Assembly (NCBI GenBank): GCA_015680685.1
Contig: MNCI01036143.1
Location: 62,001-126,000, forward strand
Direction of reading: 5' to 3'
Length of the DNA stretch: 64,000 nt
Source of the DNA: Gnetum montanum
Taxonomy: Eukaryota > Streptophyta > Gnetopsida > Gnetales > Gnetaceae
Below the pieces are notes generated by a model that made no database searches, was not told the origin of the DNA, and was given only the letters and a program-made list of their open reading frames with translations. Below, one piece after another: positions 38,597 through 49,321 of this stretch; the first letter of the stretch is position 1, and every line of letters starts with the position of its first letter. A program made the translations under genes and the position numbers.

Positions 38597-39803
38597 TTTT
38601 GGCGACCGTTTGGGACATGACCACCAACGAGTGTCCTCGAACAGGATTTAGGTACTTGCTGGTCTCTGGCAACACCAAGGCCCAGATACCTCCAAATAGA
38701 CTCAGTAATTACTGTGAGTATGTGTGTGTGCTGTTGCGGCATGCGGTTATGTAAAATGAAACAATTGCATTGCTTGTGAACTAAAAATGACTTATCTTAA
38801 AGAGATTCAGCCAACTTTGACAAGTACTGTGAGTTGTTGAGAGTTCCTCTTTTGTTCAATTGTCTAGTCTACGCGGTCCTTATAATACCTACTTGTACCA
38901 AATAAAATTTTTCAAAAACATTTGAGCACAACTCCGTGAATCTACTTCTAATTTTCCCCAGAGAAAGAGATAGTTCCACAAGAAAACTAGAAATAGAGCA
39001 AGATTCAATGGAAATAGACAGAAAGGAAAGAAGATTTGTGTTAAGACCTCAAATATTTAAATAAGGTAAAATGACACAAGTAAAAACTTCGCAATAAAGC
39101 TATCCCAAATTCAATAACTACAAATTGTTCAAACTTCCAAGGCTCAAATAAATAATTTCTTCAAGACAATCCCACTATGCTACCCAAAACTTTGCTGCTT
39201 AAACTATCACGTACGAGACTCTATTTTGGATAGATAATAGAGGTCAAAAATTGCATTCAACAAAACCTTCAAAATACTTGACAATTTCTAATTGAAATAC
39301 CACGGAGATTCATTTTAAAGATAAAAAGAAGCTATTCTGGTCCCATCAAAATACCAAAGATTTTCTGAATCCTCTTGACTATTAAATTGTTCAACGACAT
39401 AACTACAAGCAGAGGCTCTCTTACAACGATCTCAATAGCAGTTCTTATATGTTGCACAATAACCAAATTCACTACTAAAATTCTGTGAAGGCTTTCAAAC
39501 ACAAGCACTTCTATGGAAAAATTTTAATAGAAACTTTCAATCATGCGACAAGAATAATAAGAGCAATCTAAAAATCCCAAAATTACATGCCAAGGATGAT
39601 ACTATCTAAACCACTAGCTAAAAAATTTAAACAAAATAAAAATAAAACATAAGCATAACTCACTGGACTATGACAAAGAGGCTGAAATCTTTTCTTTAGC
39701 AAGCCATCTTACAAACAATCTTTCACAATTTCTTCCAAGAGTGTGTCTCCAAGTGAGAGCTCCCAAAAGTGTGATGATGTTTTTTTTTCTCTTACCCTCG
39801 AAG

Positions 39804-39814
39804 CCTTTTTATAG
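39804..39814 (-). promoter_or_regulatory. TATA box of E4 LTR copy A
   Basis: CTATAAAAAGG on the minus strand, followed by GCTTCGAGGGTAAGAG. The equivalent in copy B (49311-49321) reads GTATAAAAAGG, so this core is conserved apart from its first base. Confidence 0.65.
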
Positions 39815-40234
39815 GGTTCAAAAGGTAGTTACATACTCAAAAATATCTTAGCTAACTTCTCTCCCAAGTAACTTGCCCAACAAGTTAAAAAGTATTAACT
39901 TAGGAAGTTAGGAAGTTAGGAGAAATATTGTAAATATTACTTTTGTGAATAATGAAAAATAAATCTACTAGTTTTGAATACTATTGAAGCCTTAGTAATT
40001 TTATGAACAAGGTTATGGTAAAAAGATAATATAATATCCACCTTGGTGTAGACATTGGTGGTAGTGATAGCTAACCTATGTAAATTTATATAAATAATTT
40101 ATCTGCACTTGCACCCATGTAAAATTTGCTGGAAACAGAAATTTAAATCCAGCTATCGCTTAAAACATGAGGTTCGAATGTGAAGGCACCAAGCCTAGAA
40201 CTATAGGTAAATAATTCCAAATTATCCCGCCTTG

Positions 40235-40300
40235 CTAGAAATCATTATCAACCACCACCGCGGAAGAAGGCTCTATCGCTGCACTAGGCATCATTGCCAT
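40235..40300 (-). pseudogene. Conserved 21-codon micro-ORF in U3, copy A
   Basis: Minus-strand ATG at 40298-40300 and TAG at 40235-40237. Peptide pattern is M-A-M-M-P-S-A-A-I-E-P-S-S-A-V-V-V-D-N-D-F. Copy B has the same length, start and stop. It may be the first exon of a second captured host gene. No family recognised. Confidence 0.35.
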
Positions 40301-40697
40301 GTGGTGTTCAGTTGCTGAAGAGCGGAGGAGAAGGATCTTAAAAATGATGTGCTAAACATATGGTCCTAAACATAGGGTTTCAATTGCCTGGAATTTGTTT
40401 TGTTTTGCCTCAAATTCATTGAGGGCTTCTTGCATTTTGTTTTTGTTTTTGCAGAACAAAAACAATATTCCAAATCTCATTCCCTCCACGAATGTGTCTA
40501 CATAGCTTTTAGAAATTGCGTTATTGAGTCATCAATCACTTCTGTTGGAAATCAACGATCAGTTCAGATGTTCCCAGGAACATTATACAAGAAACCAAGC
40601 TCCAAATTTTCAGAGCTGAAAATGCCTAATTCTAGGATTGGCCAGGTCTTTGACTATGAGACAATTTCTTCATCTTCTGGGATTGTTCGCTGCCAAG

Positions 40698-40843
40698 CTA
40701 CTGCTCCTGAGTGAGCGCCCATTGAAACCATTCATTTGTAGCATCCATGAAAGCAGGGTTGAGCCGAATCATCNCATCTTTGCCATGAACTTGTCGGCCC
40801 CTAATTTCTCCGCCATCACATGCAAATAATCCTCGAACTCCAT
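40698..40843 (-). pseudogene. KIC-like EF-hand gene fragment in LTR copy A (internally deleted)
   Basis: Minus strand. A true ATG start at 40841-40843 in good context (GCCATGG) opens MEFEDYLHVMAEKLGADKF, matching the N-terminus of the KIC/PBP1-like copy in LTR B (50526-50137). After residue 23 a single N (40774) replaces about 60 codons, removing the EF-hand. The sequence resumes with the C-terminal part (MIRLNPAFMDATNEWFQWALTQEQ) and a premature TAG at 40698-40700. Copy A shows the original start codon, which copy B has lost. The N suggests that the missing part could be an assembly gap rather than a real deletion. Confidence 0.75.
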
Positions 40844-41518
40844 GGCTAGCTTAGACCCACCAAAAATCCTTCACAACTTCACAAGAATTTCCTCTTCTCA
40901 CAGAGCTTGAGCAGGAGGAGGATGAGAATGAGAAATGTCGAGGGCTTTCTATGTTAAATAACCCAGGAGTGCAGTCACCAAAGAAGAAGCAACGAAGAAA
41001 TGCGAGACTTGTGCAAAGAAAGTGGGGAGAAAGAGCAGGGCATATGAATGTAGTTGAGGGAGGAAACTGCACAGAAATTTGGCTACTGTAGCATAGGACT
41101 TTATTTCTTACTATTCTTGTTCTTCTTCTTGTTCCTCCATTATCTTCTCTATCATTTTGCAAACATTCACTGATAATTTCTCCATTTTGTTATTCATACA
41201 ATCTCTTGATTTTAATTTTTGAATTTTCATTTCCAGTTCTCTTCTCTTATTCTTTACCAGTATCCAAATGATCAATTCCTGAACGTATTTCTAACAATGA
41301 AGAATTCCTTTCTTGTAAATTGATTCACCATTGGTACATTATCTCTTGCAATCTTCTATTTACTATCTTTCATATATGCATTATTTCCACCAATAATATT
41401 ATGGTCTCCCCTAGATCCCATACCTATAGTATAAAATAACACATTTACATTCTCCCACTCTTACAATAATTTTTAGGATGAATCTTACTATTCCATGAAA
41501 TGGCCAAATGTGCCAACA

Positions 41519-41534
41519 TTTCTGCCCCCTTAAA
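41519..41534 (-). other. Polypurine tract of E4
   Basis: Minus strand TTAAGGGGGCAGAAA directly abuts the 3' LTR start TGTTGG. Purine-rich tracts here prime plus-strand DNA synthesis in LTR retrotransposons. Confidence 0.8.
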
Positions 41535-41770
41535 AGCTTAAAGAAACTTGTGCAACCTCATTTCAAACTAAAAAATACTAAAATTTTCATTGAATTTTTA
41601 CAGCTGAATAGAAATCTTTTTCGAGAAAAATTCCCATTTAACATAAGGTGTGATGGGACAAAAACCTCATTCTTAAGAAAAATAAACAAACTATACATTA
41701 TCAAGTCTTTTGTAGACTGTTCTTGAGATGGAAACTAAATTGTGAGGGTTACTCTAGTAGGAATTCCCAT

Positions 41771-42229
41771 CTACCTAATTGTTTCATGGGAAATTTTTGA
41801 TGTGATGAAGGTTGTTCTGTTGTTCTCTGGCTTGGTGGAGCTCTCACTTTGATCTACTGGAGCTTTCTCTTCAACACTTTTCTCATTTTCTTTTTCAAAT
41901 GAGCTCTTTTGTTCTTCTCCATTGGGTCCTTCATTTTCCTCTCGAGAGACAAAGGCTTCTCCCCATTCCCATGATGACTCTTCATTAGTTGGTTTCTCTT
42001 CTCTGTTCTCTTCCTCTTTGGTGTTATCTTGGTATTGCCCCCAAACATTGGACTCTATCTCCAAACCTCTAGTGAGAAAAGAAAATTCATTGGACAACCA
42101 AGCCATAAAAAGACACTCTTTTTGAGCTCCACAAGATCTAGCCTTTAAGTAAGCCTTCAATACATGTTTAGGGCAACATCCCATCACATATAGAATAAAT
42201 GGCTTTCTCATTGCTCTCTCAAACTCCAT
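41771..42229 (-). CDS. E4 extra ORF downstream of integrase, 152 aa, function unknown
   Basis: Open minus-strand frame between integrase and the polypurine tract, the place where some plant Ty3 elements keep an additional ORF. Residues 1-60 form a mixed, Cys-containing segment (MEFERAMRKPFILYVMGCC at the start, four Cys in all). Residues about 65-140 are strongly acidic and Glu/Ser/Asn-rich and likely disordered. There is no signal peptide, and no envelope-like transmembrane helix stands out. The start codon overlaps the stop of the frame upstream (TAATG at 42227-42231). It is one of the few frames of E4 without a stop, which may be chance. I recognise no family; it could be captured host sequence. 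Confidence 0.45.
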   Translation of the reverse strand: MEFERAMRKPFILYVMGCCPKHVLKAYLKARSCGAQKECLFMAWLSNEFSFLTRGLEIESNVWGQYQDNTKEEENREEKPTNEESSWEWGEAFVSREENEGPNGEEQKSSFEKENEKSVEEKAPVDQSESSTKPENNRTTFITSKISHETIR

Positions 42230-42420
42230 TAGCTCTCTCTAAATTTCACTACTCCACTTGAATTGAAAGATGAAGAAATCCTAAGCAATCTAACCCTCTT
42301 TTTATAGATGCTAAAATTTTGAAATTCCCCCCAAGAGTCTTCATGAAGTTTCCTTCTTTTTAGGCATTCTAACCATTTTTCACAATCCTTACCAAGTAGT
42401 GGATGAGTCACCTTCTCCAC
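42229..42420 (-). pseudogene. E4 small ORF upstream of the acidic ORF, 63 aa
   Basis: Minus-strand frame MEKVTHPLLGKDCEKWLECL... ending in TAA that overlaps the ATG of the next frame (TAATG). Basic, Lys/Arg-rich. The two frames could be one broken ORF or a stop-start pair. No family recognised. Confidence 0.3.
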
Positions 42421-42599
42421 TTGTCACACTTGCAGAATTCCACTTGTTTCACTTGTAGGCTTCCACTTGCCTCATTTGAAGGAAAACTATTTTCTAATTT
42501 AAATAAACCATAATTAAACATAATAATTGATACTATATTGCTAGTAATATTTACCTAATAGTATATACATATATTATTTTATGTAAGGACATCTTCAAG

Positions 42600-43700
42600 C
42601 TATATGCAATTATCCCAAATAATGTTTTATATGCAAAACATTATATCGAAATTGCAGTTCCATGCCATCCAAATTTGATAATTTGTAGGTATCCTCTGAT
42701 AATTTCTTGGTAATTTGGAAGGGACCAATTCATGTCGAGGTAACCTTATTTGGTTTTTTCATATTCCATAATAGGACAAGGTCCCCTATCTTAAAAGTTC
42801 TTCTCAAAGCTTTCCTATCAAATCATCTTTTAACCTTAGAGGTATTTTGTAACAAATTATCTTTTGCTTTATCTACTTCATCTTCTCTTTTAACAAGCAA
42901 AGCTATGAAACTTCTATCTTTATCAGTTTTTTCACTATATCTTTGTACAAATTCAAAAGCTGAGCTTACAATCTTATTTGTAATTCTTGCTGGCAAACCC
43001 TAAACTAAGTTATATGGTGATGTCCCAATAGCTTTCTTGAATCTGATTCGATCTGACCATAATGCGGATTGTAGATAATCGATCCAATTTCCTGGATTCC
43101 CATCCATCGATTTCTTGATATAAGCGATAAGCTTTTTATTGGTGGATTTTGCTAGGCCATTTCCTTGAGGATAATAATTTGATGAGGAAAATAAGAAAAT
43201 GGATTTTTTAGATGCCCATCCGATAAAATCTTTGGATTTGAAGGTGGATCCATTGTTTGACACTAACACTTCAGGTAGACCAAATCTACTTAGAATGTGG
43301 TCTTCTAGAAACTTAATCACATCTAATGCCAAACTTCCTCTTAAAGCCTTTTCTTCAAACCATTTAGTGAAATAATCAATAGTTGTGAGAATAAACTTGC
43401 GTCCAGCTCTTTAAAGAGTAATTGTACCAATAAAATCCAAACCCCATTGCTGAAATGGTCTATCTGCAACTACTGGCTTTAAAGGGGTTCTAGCCCTTCT
43501 AATCTTGGGCCCATGAATTTGACATTTATAGCATTTTTGAATCTTTGAACTAATGTCTTGATACATGGAAGGCCAGTAATATCCATATTGAAGTATATGT
43601 TGCATAGTCGACTTAGGGGATTCATAAAATAAATTCAAATGATCATGAAACTGTTCCAAAATGAAACTAATTTGATCATTATGAACACATTCCAATAAAA
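42600..43700 (-). pseudogene. E4 integrase
   Basis: Minus strand, in three frames separated by stops or shifts. The N-terminal zinc-binding region (43411-43695) contains FHDHLNLFYESPKST, GYYWPSMYQDI and CYKCQIHG. The core begins with the first catalytic Asp in WGLDFIGTI. The next frame (43000-43332) has VSNNGSTF where SDNG is expected (Asp to Asn at residue 26, 43255-43257) and YYPQGNGLAKSTNKK where GQAEATNK is expected (Glu to Lys at residue 62, 43147-43149). Thus two of the three DDE residues are lost. The C-terminal part (about 42620-43000) has a GPY/F module: KIGDLVLLW, then TWIGPFQITKKLSEDTYKL. Integrase would join the DNA copy to the host chromosome; this one cannot. Confidence 0.88.
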
Positions 43701-43949
43701 CCCCTCAAAAATCTTTTCTGTATAATATACCATCTTTAACAACGAATCTTCATGCTCTTTTGAAGAAAGCTCTCTTTTGACTTGCAGTTAAATTATTTGG
43801 GATTTTCCTTGTATTATAAAATTTGATAATTTCATCATACCAATTCTCTTCATGTGTGTTAAGTGTACATACTTCATTTTCTCTAGTCATTAACTTGGCT
43901 AATCCCATTCCCTTAATTTTTTCATATTTCTAATGAAAATCTAAAACTT

Positions 43950-45312
43950 TGTAACTTTATAAGGCATTTTCCTTTTTTCAATCCAATCTCATTTTGGGAT
44001 AGGAATCACTTAACTACAGGTTCAATTAGCATAATATGGACTAATGAACTTTCCAAATAATATTTAAAATGTTGAAGTGCTTTGATGACTGCAAAAGCTC
44101 GTTTCTCTAAGTCTAAATAATTTAACTCTGAACCTTTCAACTAATACCCAAAAAATCCAATTCGTTCATCTTGACCTTCACTATCCTTTTGTGTTAAAAC
44201 GGCAGCGATAGAATCATTCAAAGAAAAAGAATATAACCAGAAATCTTCTTTAAGTCTAGGTTTTACCAAATATGGAGCCTCTTGTATAGCAATTTTAACT
44301 TCTGATAAAGATCTCTCTGATTCTGATATTTTCTCTACTTGGACATCCTTTTTTAGCATATGCATCAAAGGCTTGGTAATTTCAGTAAACCTGGGAATGA
44401 ACGTTTTCACAAAGTTTATCTTCCCAAAGAAAGATCTAAGAGATTTCTTACTTGTGGGATGCTCAATATTCTATACTACTTGAATTCAGGAATTGTCTAT
44501 GGCAATCCCTTCTTGACATATCACATGGCCTAATAGGCTTCCAGATTTAACCCCAAAGATACACTTCTTAGGATTTAATGAAATACCAAAATCACAACAT
44601 CTGTTGAAAACTTGCTGGAGATGATTAATATGATCTTTTTTTTTCTTTGAGAATATTGTAATATCATCCAAATAAACCACCATGAATTTGCCTAATAAAT
44701 TCTTAAATATTGCTCTTTAGAAGGTAGCTCTAGCATTTGACAATGCAAATGGCATTCTTTGGTAGGAAAAAGTTCTCCATTTGGTAATAAATGTTATTTT
44801 GTATCTATCACTCTTGTCTACCACGATTTGATTATAACTTGAGAAACCATCTAAGAAGGAATATACTTGATAACTGAGACTTTAATCAGCATCTCATCAA
44901 TTCTTGGAAGTGGATACTGATCCTTTTTTGAGGCATCATTCAGATTCCTAACGTCTACACAAAGTCTTATATCACCATTTTTCTTTCTCACTGAAATAAG
45001 GTTAGCAATCCATGTCAAATATTGTACTGGATATATGATTCGTGCTTGTAAAAACTTTTTGATTTCGGCTACCATAGCTGGCTCAAATGATGGATTAAAT
45101 TTCGTTTGTTTTTTCTTGACTACTTTGCAACCTTCTATTAAAGGAATTTTATGTGTCATCATATCTTGCCTAAAAGCTTTAAGATCATCATAATACCAAG
45201 CAAAATTGTTCAAATTATTTCTTAGACACGTTAACAAGTTTTGCTTGAAACTAGAATCTCTTTCCTTTGTAACATTCAACATCTTTGGCATCTTGTCTAG
45301 GCCAAAATTCAC
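43950..45312 (-). pseudogene. E4 reverse transcriptase and RNase H (gypsy type)
   Basis: Minus strand. Frame 44851-45312 opens the RT: IPLIEGCKVVKKKQ, FLQARIIYPVQYLTWIANLI, VRKKNGDIRLCVDVRNLNDA and YPLPRIDEML are standard Ty3/gypsy RT motifs. After a stop the palm continues; VVYLDDITIFS at 44650-44680 carries the catalytic YLDD (44663-44674). The thumb is at 44486-44683 and the connection follows. The RNase H lies at 44141-44410 and beyond: SFFGKINFVKTFIPRF before it, then LYSFSLNDSIAAVLTQKDSEGQ. The RNase H DAS box appears as FSLND, so its first Asp is doubtful. Together they would copy the element's RNA into DNA and remove the RNA strand. Several in-frame stops inactivate them. Confidence 0.88.
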
Positions 45313-45563
45313 TTCCTCGAAAGCTTGACTACCTGGGTTTTGTATATCCTTTCCAGTAAGTAATTTTTTTTGAATTTATGTTCCAAATCAATCATCCTTT
45401 TCGGAATGAAATTAGCTTTGGATTTTGATGATGTTTCAGGTATCACTTGATCCTCAAATTCTTGTTTGTTTTTCATAAATCTTAGTACTTGATCATCATC
45501 TTCAGATACTTGTAAATGTCTTATATTATGTGGTACTGATGGCTGATGTTCTTCTCTAACCAT
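45309..45563 (-). other. E4 linker between aRNH and RT
   Basis: Open minus-strand stretch of 84 codons (MVREEHQPSVPHNIRHLQVSEDD...) between the aRNH frame and the RT frame. It is acidic and polar and has no recognised domain. It probably belongs to the pol polyprotein, because the frames on each side are collinear pol domains. Confidence 0.4.
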
Positions 45564-45578
45564 TACATCTTTGTAAAT

Positions 45579-46346
45579 TTATATTATTTGCATATCCAAT
45601 GTTGAAGCTACCTTTGCCAAATCATCTGTTATGAGATTCTTTGCTCTGTTTATATGCTCTATTTGGCAATGTTGAAATTGATCTAACATCTTACAAGAAA
45701 GTTGCTTATAAGGTCTTAAGAATGAGCTCTTTACTACACAGTTACCCTTTACTTGTTCACAAACTAATCTTGAATCTCCTTTTATAGAAATTACTCTGAT
45801 CTTTTTTTCTAGGGCTATTCTTATACCAATACATAAAGCTTCGTACTCAACCTTATTGTTAGTACAAGGGAAAGATAGATGAATTGCCTTGAAAATTTCA
45901 AGTGAGTCATTCCTTAATATAACAATATTAGTTCTTGAACCTTTTGAATTACATGAACCATCAAAGTATAACTCCCATTTATCCTCATTCTTTGATTGTT
46001 CTTTTTTAGAACTATAATTTTCTTGGAGTGTACAGATTTTATTTTCAACACTTCCTTTTTTAGCCATTTTACTCTTTCCATTTAAAGAAATGTTATCAAT
46101 CATCAAAGGTTCACTATAGATATAGATTTGACTTGGTTCTCCTTTCCAAGGTAACAACATGTGAGAATAGTCTATTGATATGTAACCTGAGAAATTCTTG
46201 CTCCAACTTCTACTCAATAAGGGACTATGTGAATCTAGTATATCTTCTACTTGAATAGTTACTCTACTTCTGATGCGGGGTTCAGAAGCAATTTCTAATA
46301 AAACATTTGGTAACTGATCCACAATCTTCACTCTACTTTTATCCAC
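45579..46346 (-). pseudogene. E4 protease C-terminus fused to archaeal/plant-type RNase H (aRNH)
   Basis: An open minus-strand frame of 255 codons. Residues 1-80 match the segment following the aspartic protease in Tat-type elements (LLSRSWSKNFSGYISIDYSH). Residues about 124-250 are an RVT_3-type aRNH: WELYFDGSCNSKG with D129, CTNNKVEYEALCIGI with E167, IKGDSRLVCEQVKG with D191, and HINRAKNLITDDLAK with D241. All four catalytic positions are present. In Ogre/Retand-type Tat elements the second RNase H normally follows the RT-linked RNase H and precedes integrase. Here it lies before RT, which is confirmed because RT is at 44.5-45.3 kb on the same strand. This frame is uninterrupted while its neighbours are broken. 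Confidence 0.88.
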
Positions 46347-46358
46347 TTGAACAACCTT

Positions 46359-46483
46359 TTAATTTGATTTTTCAAGAATCAAACCGAGTTTCTTACATAT
46401 AGACAATGGCATTATAGTATATGTGGCTCCAGAATCAATCAAACAATTGTGTAAGTATTTATCCTTTAATTTCATTGTCAAAA
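46359..46483 (-). pseudogene. E4 aspartic protease (partial, runs into gap)
   Basis: Minus strand, immediately left of the gap: KDKYLHNCLIDSGATYTIMP, with the DSGA active-site box of retroviral-type aspartic protease, then LSICKKLGL. The part before the box is in the N run. It would cleave the Gag-Pol polyprotein. A stop at about 46360 separates it from the next frame. Confidence 0.8.
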
Positions 46484-47121
46484 NNNNNNNNNNNNNNNNN
46501 NNNNNNNNNNNNNNNNNNNNNNNNNNNNNNNNNNNNNNNNNNNNNNNNNNNNNNNNNNNNNNNNNNNNNNNNNNNNNNNNNNNNNNNNNNNNNNNNNNNN
46601 NNNNNNNNNNNNNNNNNNNNNNNNNNNNNNNNNNNNNNNNNNNNNNNNNNNNNNNNNNNNNNNNNNNNNNNNNNNNNNNNNNNNNNNNNNNNNNNNNNNN
46701 NNNNNNNNNNNNNNNNNNNNNNNNNNNNNNNNNNNNNNNNNNNNNNNNNNNNNNNNNNNNNNNNNNNNNNNNNNNNNNNNNNNNNNNNNNNNNNNNNNNN
46801 NNNNNNNNNNNNNNNNNNNNNNNNNNNNNNNNNNNNNNNNNNNNNNNNNNNNNNNNNNNNNNNNNNNNNNNNNNNNNNNNNNNNNNNNNNNNNNNNNNNN
46901 NNNNNNNNNNNNNNNNNNNNNNNNNNNNNNNNNNNNNNNNNNNNNNNNNNNNNNNNNNNNNNNNNNNNNNNNNNNNNNNNNNNNNNNNNNNNNNNNNNNN
47001 NNNNNNNNNNNNNNNNNNNNNNNNNNNNNNNNNNNNNNNNNNNNNNNNNNNNNNNNNNNNNNNNNNNNNNNNNNNNNNNNNNNNNNNNNNNNNNNNNNNN
47101 NNNNNNNNNNNNNNNNNNNNN
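46484..47121. other. Assembly gap (638 N) within E4 gag-protease
   Basis: Unbroken Ns. By position it hides the end of gag, including any zinc knuckle, and the start of protease. Apparent long frames across it are artefacts. Confidence 0.99.
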
Positions 47122-48000
47122 AAATCTTGCATAGGAATCATAACTCTTTCTTCTCTTTTTTGAATTGCAATATTTTCTTCAAGATTTAAGTTCAACTGTT
47201 TTTCTAACTGTATAGCTTCACTAAAGTAGACATTTAGAGTAGTTAAGTTTGGAGTTCTCCTTAACCAAATTGAAATGTTGGGGTTGACAACCATAAGATA
47301 AATTTCTTTAAGAATTTCTTCTGATGGCCTATATTGCCTTTGAAAGAGTCCACAAATTCATTGAAACTTGATGTTAAAATCTCTAATTGACTCTTGAACT
47401 CCTTGCTTAGCTTGCATCAGCCCATAGTATAGTTGTTGTTGATCTAATTGATTACCAAACTAGGCCAAGAAAAGATTCTTCATATCATCCCAACTTGTAA
47501 TACTATTACTTGGTAAGTTCGAATACCAAATCTGAGCCATATCCTTTAAATTTGATACAAATAGAATACAAGCTTGATCTTGATGTTGAATATTTGCATG
47601 AGCTAAAGCTAACTCAAACATGTTAATATATTCTTCAGCTAAATAAGCTTTTCCAGGAATGAAAGGCTCAGAAAAATATTTGTAAACTATCGTAGGAATA
47701 TCATTGTAATTTTGAAATCCTAACGATGTAACTCTTTGCCAAGGATTTTCCATCCTATTCATTTGGATAGTTGAACTTTTAGAATTTCTAGATCTTCTCT
47801 TATAAATCGATAAACTAGATATAATGGGTGATCTTCTTGATCTTCTAGTTTTCATTCCACTACTTGTTCCCTATTCAAAAACCTTCTTCTGTTCTTCTTC
47901 TAATGAAGAATCAGTCTTAGAATCTAGAATATCTTTTAAAACTTTCAAATTTTCCAAACTATCAATCTTCTTGGTCATGAACTGAAAATAGTACCTAATT
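47122..48000 (-). pseudogene. E4 gag (partial)
   Basis: Minus strand. Open stretch 47460-47855 (MKTRRSRRSPIISSLSIYKR...) carries the retrotransposon gag domain: FIPGKAYLAEEYINMFELAL, then HQDQACILFVSNLKDMAQIWYSNL. Across one stop it continues with YGLMQAKQGVQESIRDF and IYLMVVNPNISIWLRR to the gap at 47121. The basic N-terminus and the conserved W-Y-x-N-L region are typical of Ty3 gag. It would build the virus-like particle. At least two stops break it. Confidence 0.8.
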
Positions 48001-48079
48001 TCCTAAGCCTTTTTAGTAACAAAGAACTGTTGATGTGCTAAAATTATAAGGCTTATGAACTTAGAGACTAAATTTTTAG

Positions 48080-48097
48080 CCCTCCTTCTAGCGCCAA
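48080..48097 (-). other. Candidate primer-binding site of E4
   Basis: Minus strand TGGCGCTAGAAGGAGGGC, starting about six bases after the end of the 5' LTR. The TGGCGC start is typical of plant Ty3 primer sites. I cannot say with confidence which tRNA it pairs with. Confidence 0.6.
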
Positions 48098-49310
48098 AAG
48101 AACTATTGCTGACCATTTGGGACGCGACCACCAACGAGTGTCCTCAAACAAGATTTAAGGGCTTGCTGGTCTCTAGCAACACCAAGGTCTAGATACCTCC
48201 AAATAGACTCAGTAGTTAATGTGAGTATGTGTGTGTGCTTTTGTGGCATGTACTTATGTAAAATGAAATGATTGCCTTGTGTGTGAACTACAAATAACTT
48301 ATCTTAAAGAGATTCAGCCAACTTTGTCAAGTACTATGAGTTGTTGAGAGTTCCTATTTTGTTCAATTGCCTAGTCTACATGGTCCTTATAGTACCTACT
48401 TGTAACAAATAAAATTTTGCAAAACAATTTGAGCACAACTCTGCGAATCGACTTTTAATTTACCCCAGAGAAAGAGATAGTTCCACAAGAAAACTAGAAA
48501 TAGAGCAAGATTCAATGGAAATAGACAGAAAGGAAAGTAGATTTGTGTTAAGACCTCAAATATTTAAACAAGGTAAAATGACACAAGTAAAAACTTCGTA
48601 ATAAAGCTATCCCAAATTCAATAACTACGAATTGTTCAAATTTCCAACGCTCAAATAAGCAATTTTTTCAAGACAATCCCACTATGCTACCCAAAAATTT
48701 GCTACATAAACTATCACGTGCGAGACTCTATTTTGGCTAGATAACGGATGTCAACAATTGCATTCAACAGAACCTTCAAAATACTTGACAATTTCTAATT
48801 GAAATACCACGGAGATTCACTTTAAAGATAAAAAGAAGCTATTCTGGTCCTATCAAAATACCAAAGATTTTTTGAATCCTCTTGACTATTAAATTGTTCA
48901 ATGACATGACTACAAGCAGAGGCTCTCTTACAATGATCTCAATAGCAGTTCTTATATGTTGCACAATAACCAAATTCACTACTAAAATTCTGTGAAGGCT
49001 TTCAAACACAAGCGCTTCTATGGAAAAATTTTAATAGAAACTTTCAATCATGTGACAAGAACGATAAGAGCAATCTAAAAATCCCAAAATTACATGCCAA
49101 GGATGATACTATCTAAACCACTAGCTAAAAAATTTAAACAAAATAAAAATAAAACATAAGCATAACTCACTGGACTATGACAAAGAGGCTGAAATCTTTT
49201 CTTTAGCAAGCCATCTTACAAGCAATCTTTCACAATTTCTTCCAATAGTGTGTCTCCAAGTGAGAGCTCCCAAAAGTGTGATGATGTTTTTTTTTCTCTT
49301 ACCCTTGAAG

Positions 49311-49321
49311 CCTTTTTATAC
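49311..49321 (-). promoter_or_regulatory. TATA box of E4 LTR copy B
   Basis: Minus strand GTATAAAAAGG followed by CTTCAAGGGTAAGAG. It is the counterpart of 39804-39814. By position it starts the element transcript, leaving the KIC-like segment upstream in U3. Confidence 0.65.

Larger units (their letters stand above)
38597..41518 (-). repeat. 3' LTR of E4 (copy A)
   Basis: Read on the minus strand: starts TGTTGGCACATTTGG (ending at 41518) and ends GGTCGCCAAAA at 38597; the solo copy shows the ancestral end was CCAACA. A CTATAAAAAGG TATA box (minus strand) is at 39804-39814, giving a U3 of about 1.7 kb and R/U5 of about 1.2 kb. U3 carries the KIC-like gene fragment. A single N at 40774 marks a missing segment of about 180 bp present in copy B. 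Confidence 0.9.

Noticed and set aside
40400-40714. Plus-strand 104-codon frame, with a shorter counterpart at 49906-50124, as a possible LTR gene
   Set aside because: It is antisense to the end of the KIC-like frame and its 3' flank, is only partly kept in copy B, and matches no family, whereas the minus-strand frame fits a known protein family.
40851-41162. Minus-strand 103-codon frame upstream of the KIC-like start in copy A
   Set aside because: It lies in the leader-like CT-rich stretch; copy B does not keep the frame in full and no domain is visible.
42707-43003. Plus-strand 98-codon frame
   Set aside because: Antisense shadow of the integrase C-terminus (GPF module) on the minus strand.
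46421-47163. Long plus-strand open frames across 46.4-47.2 kb
   Set aside because: They consist almost entirely of the N run; the real signal here is minus-strand gag-protease.
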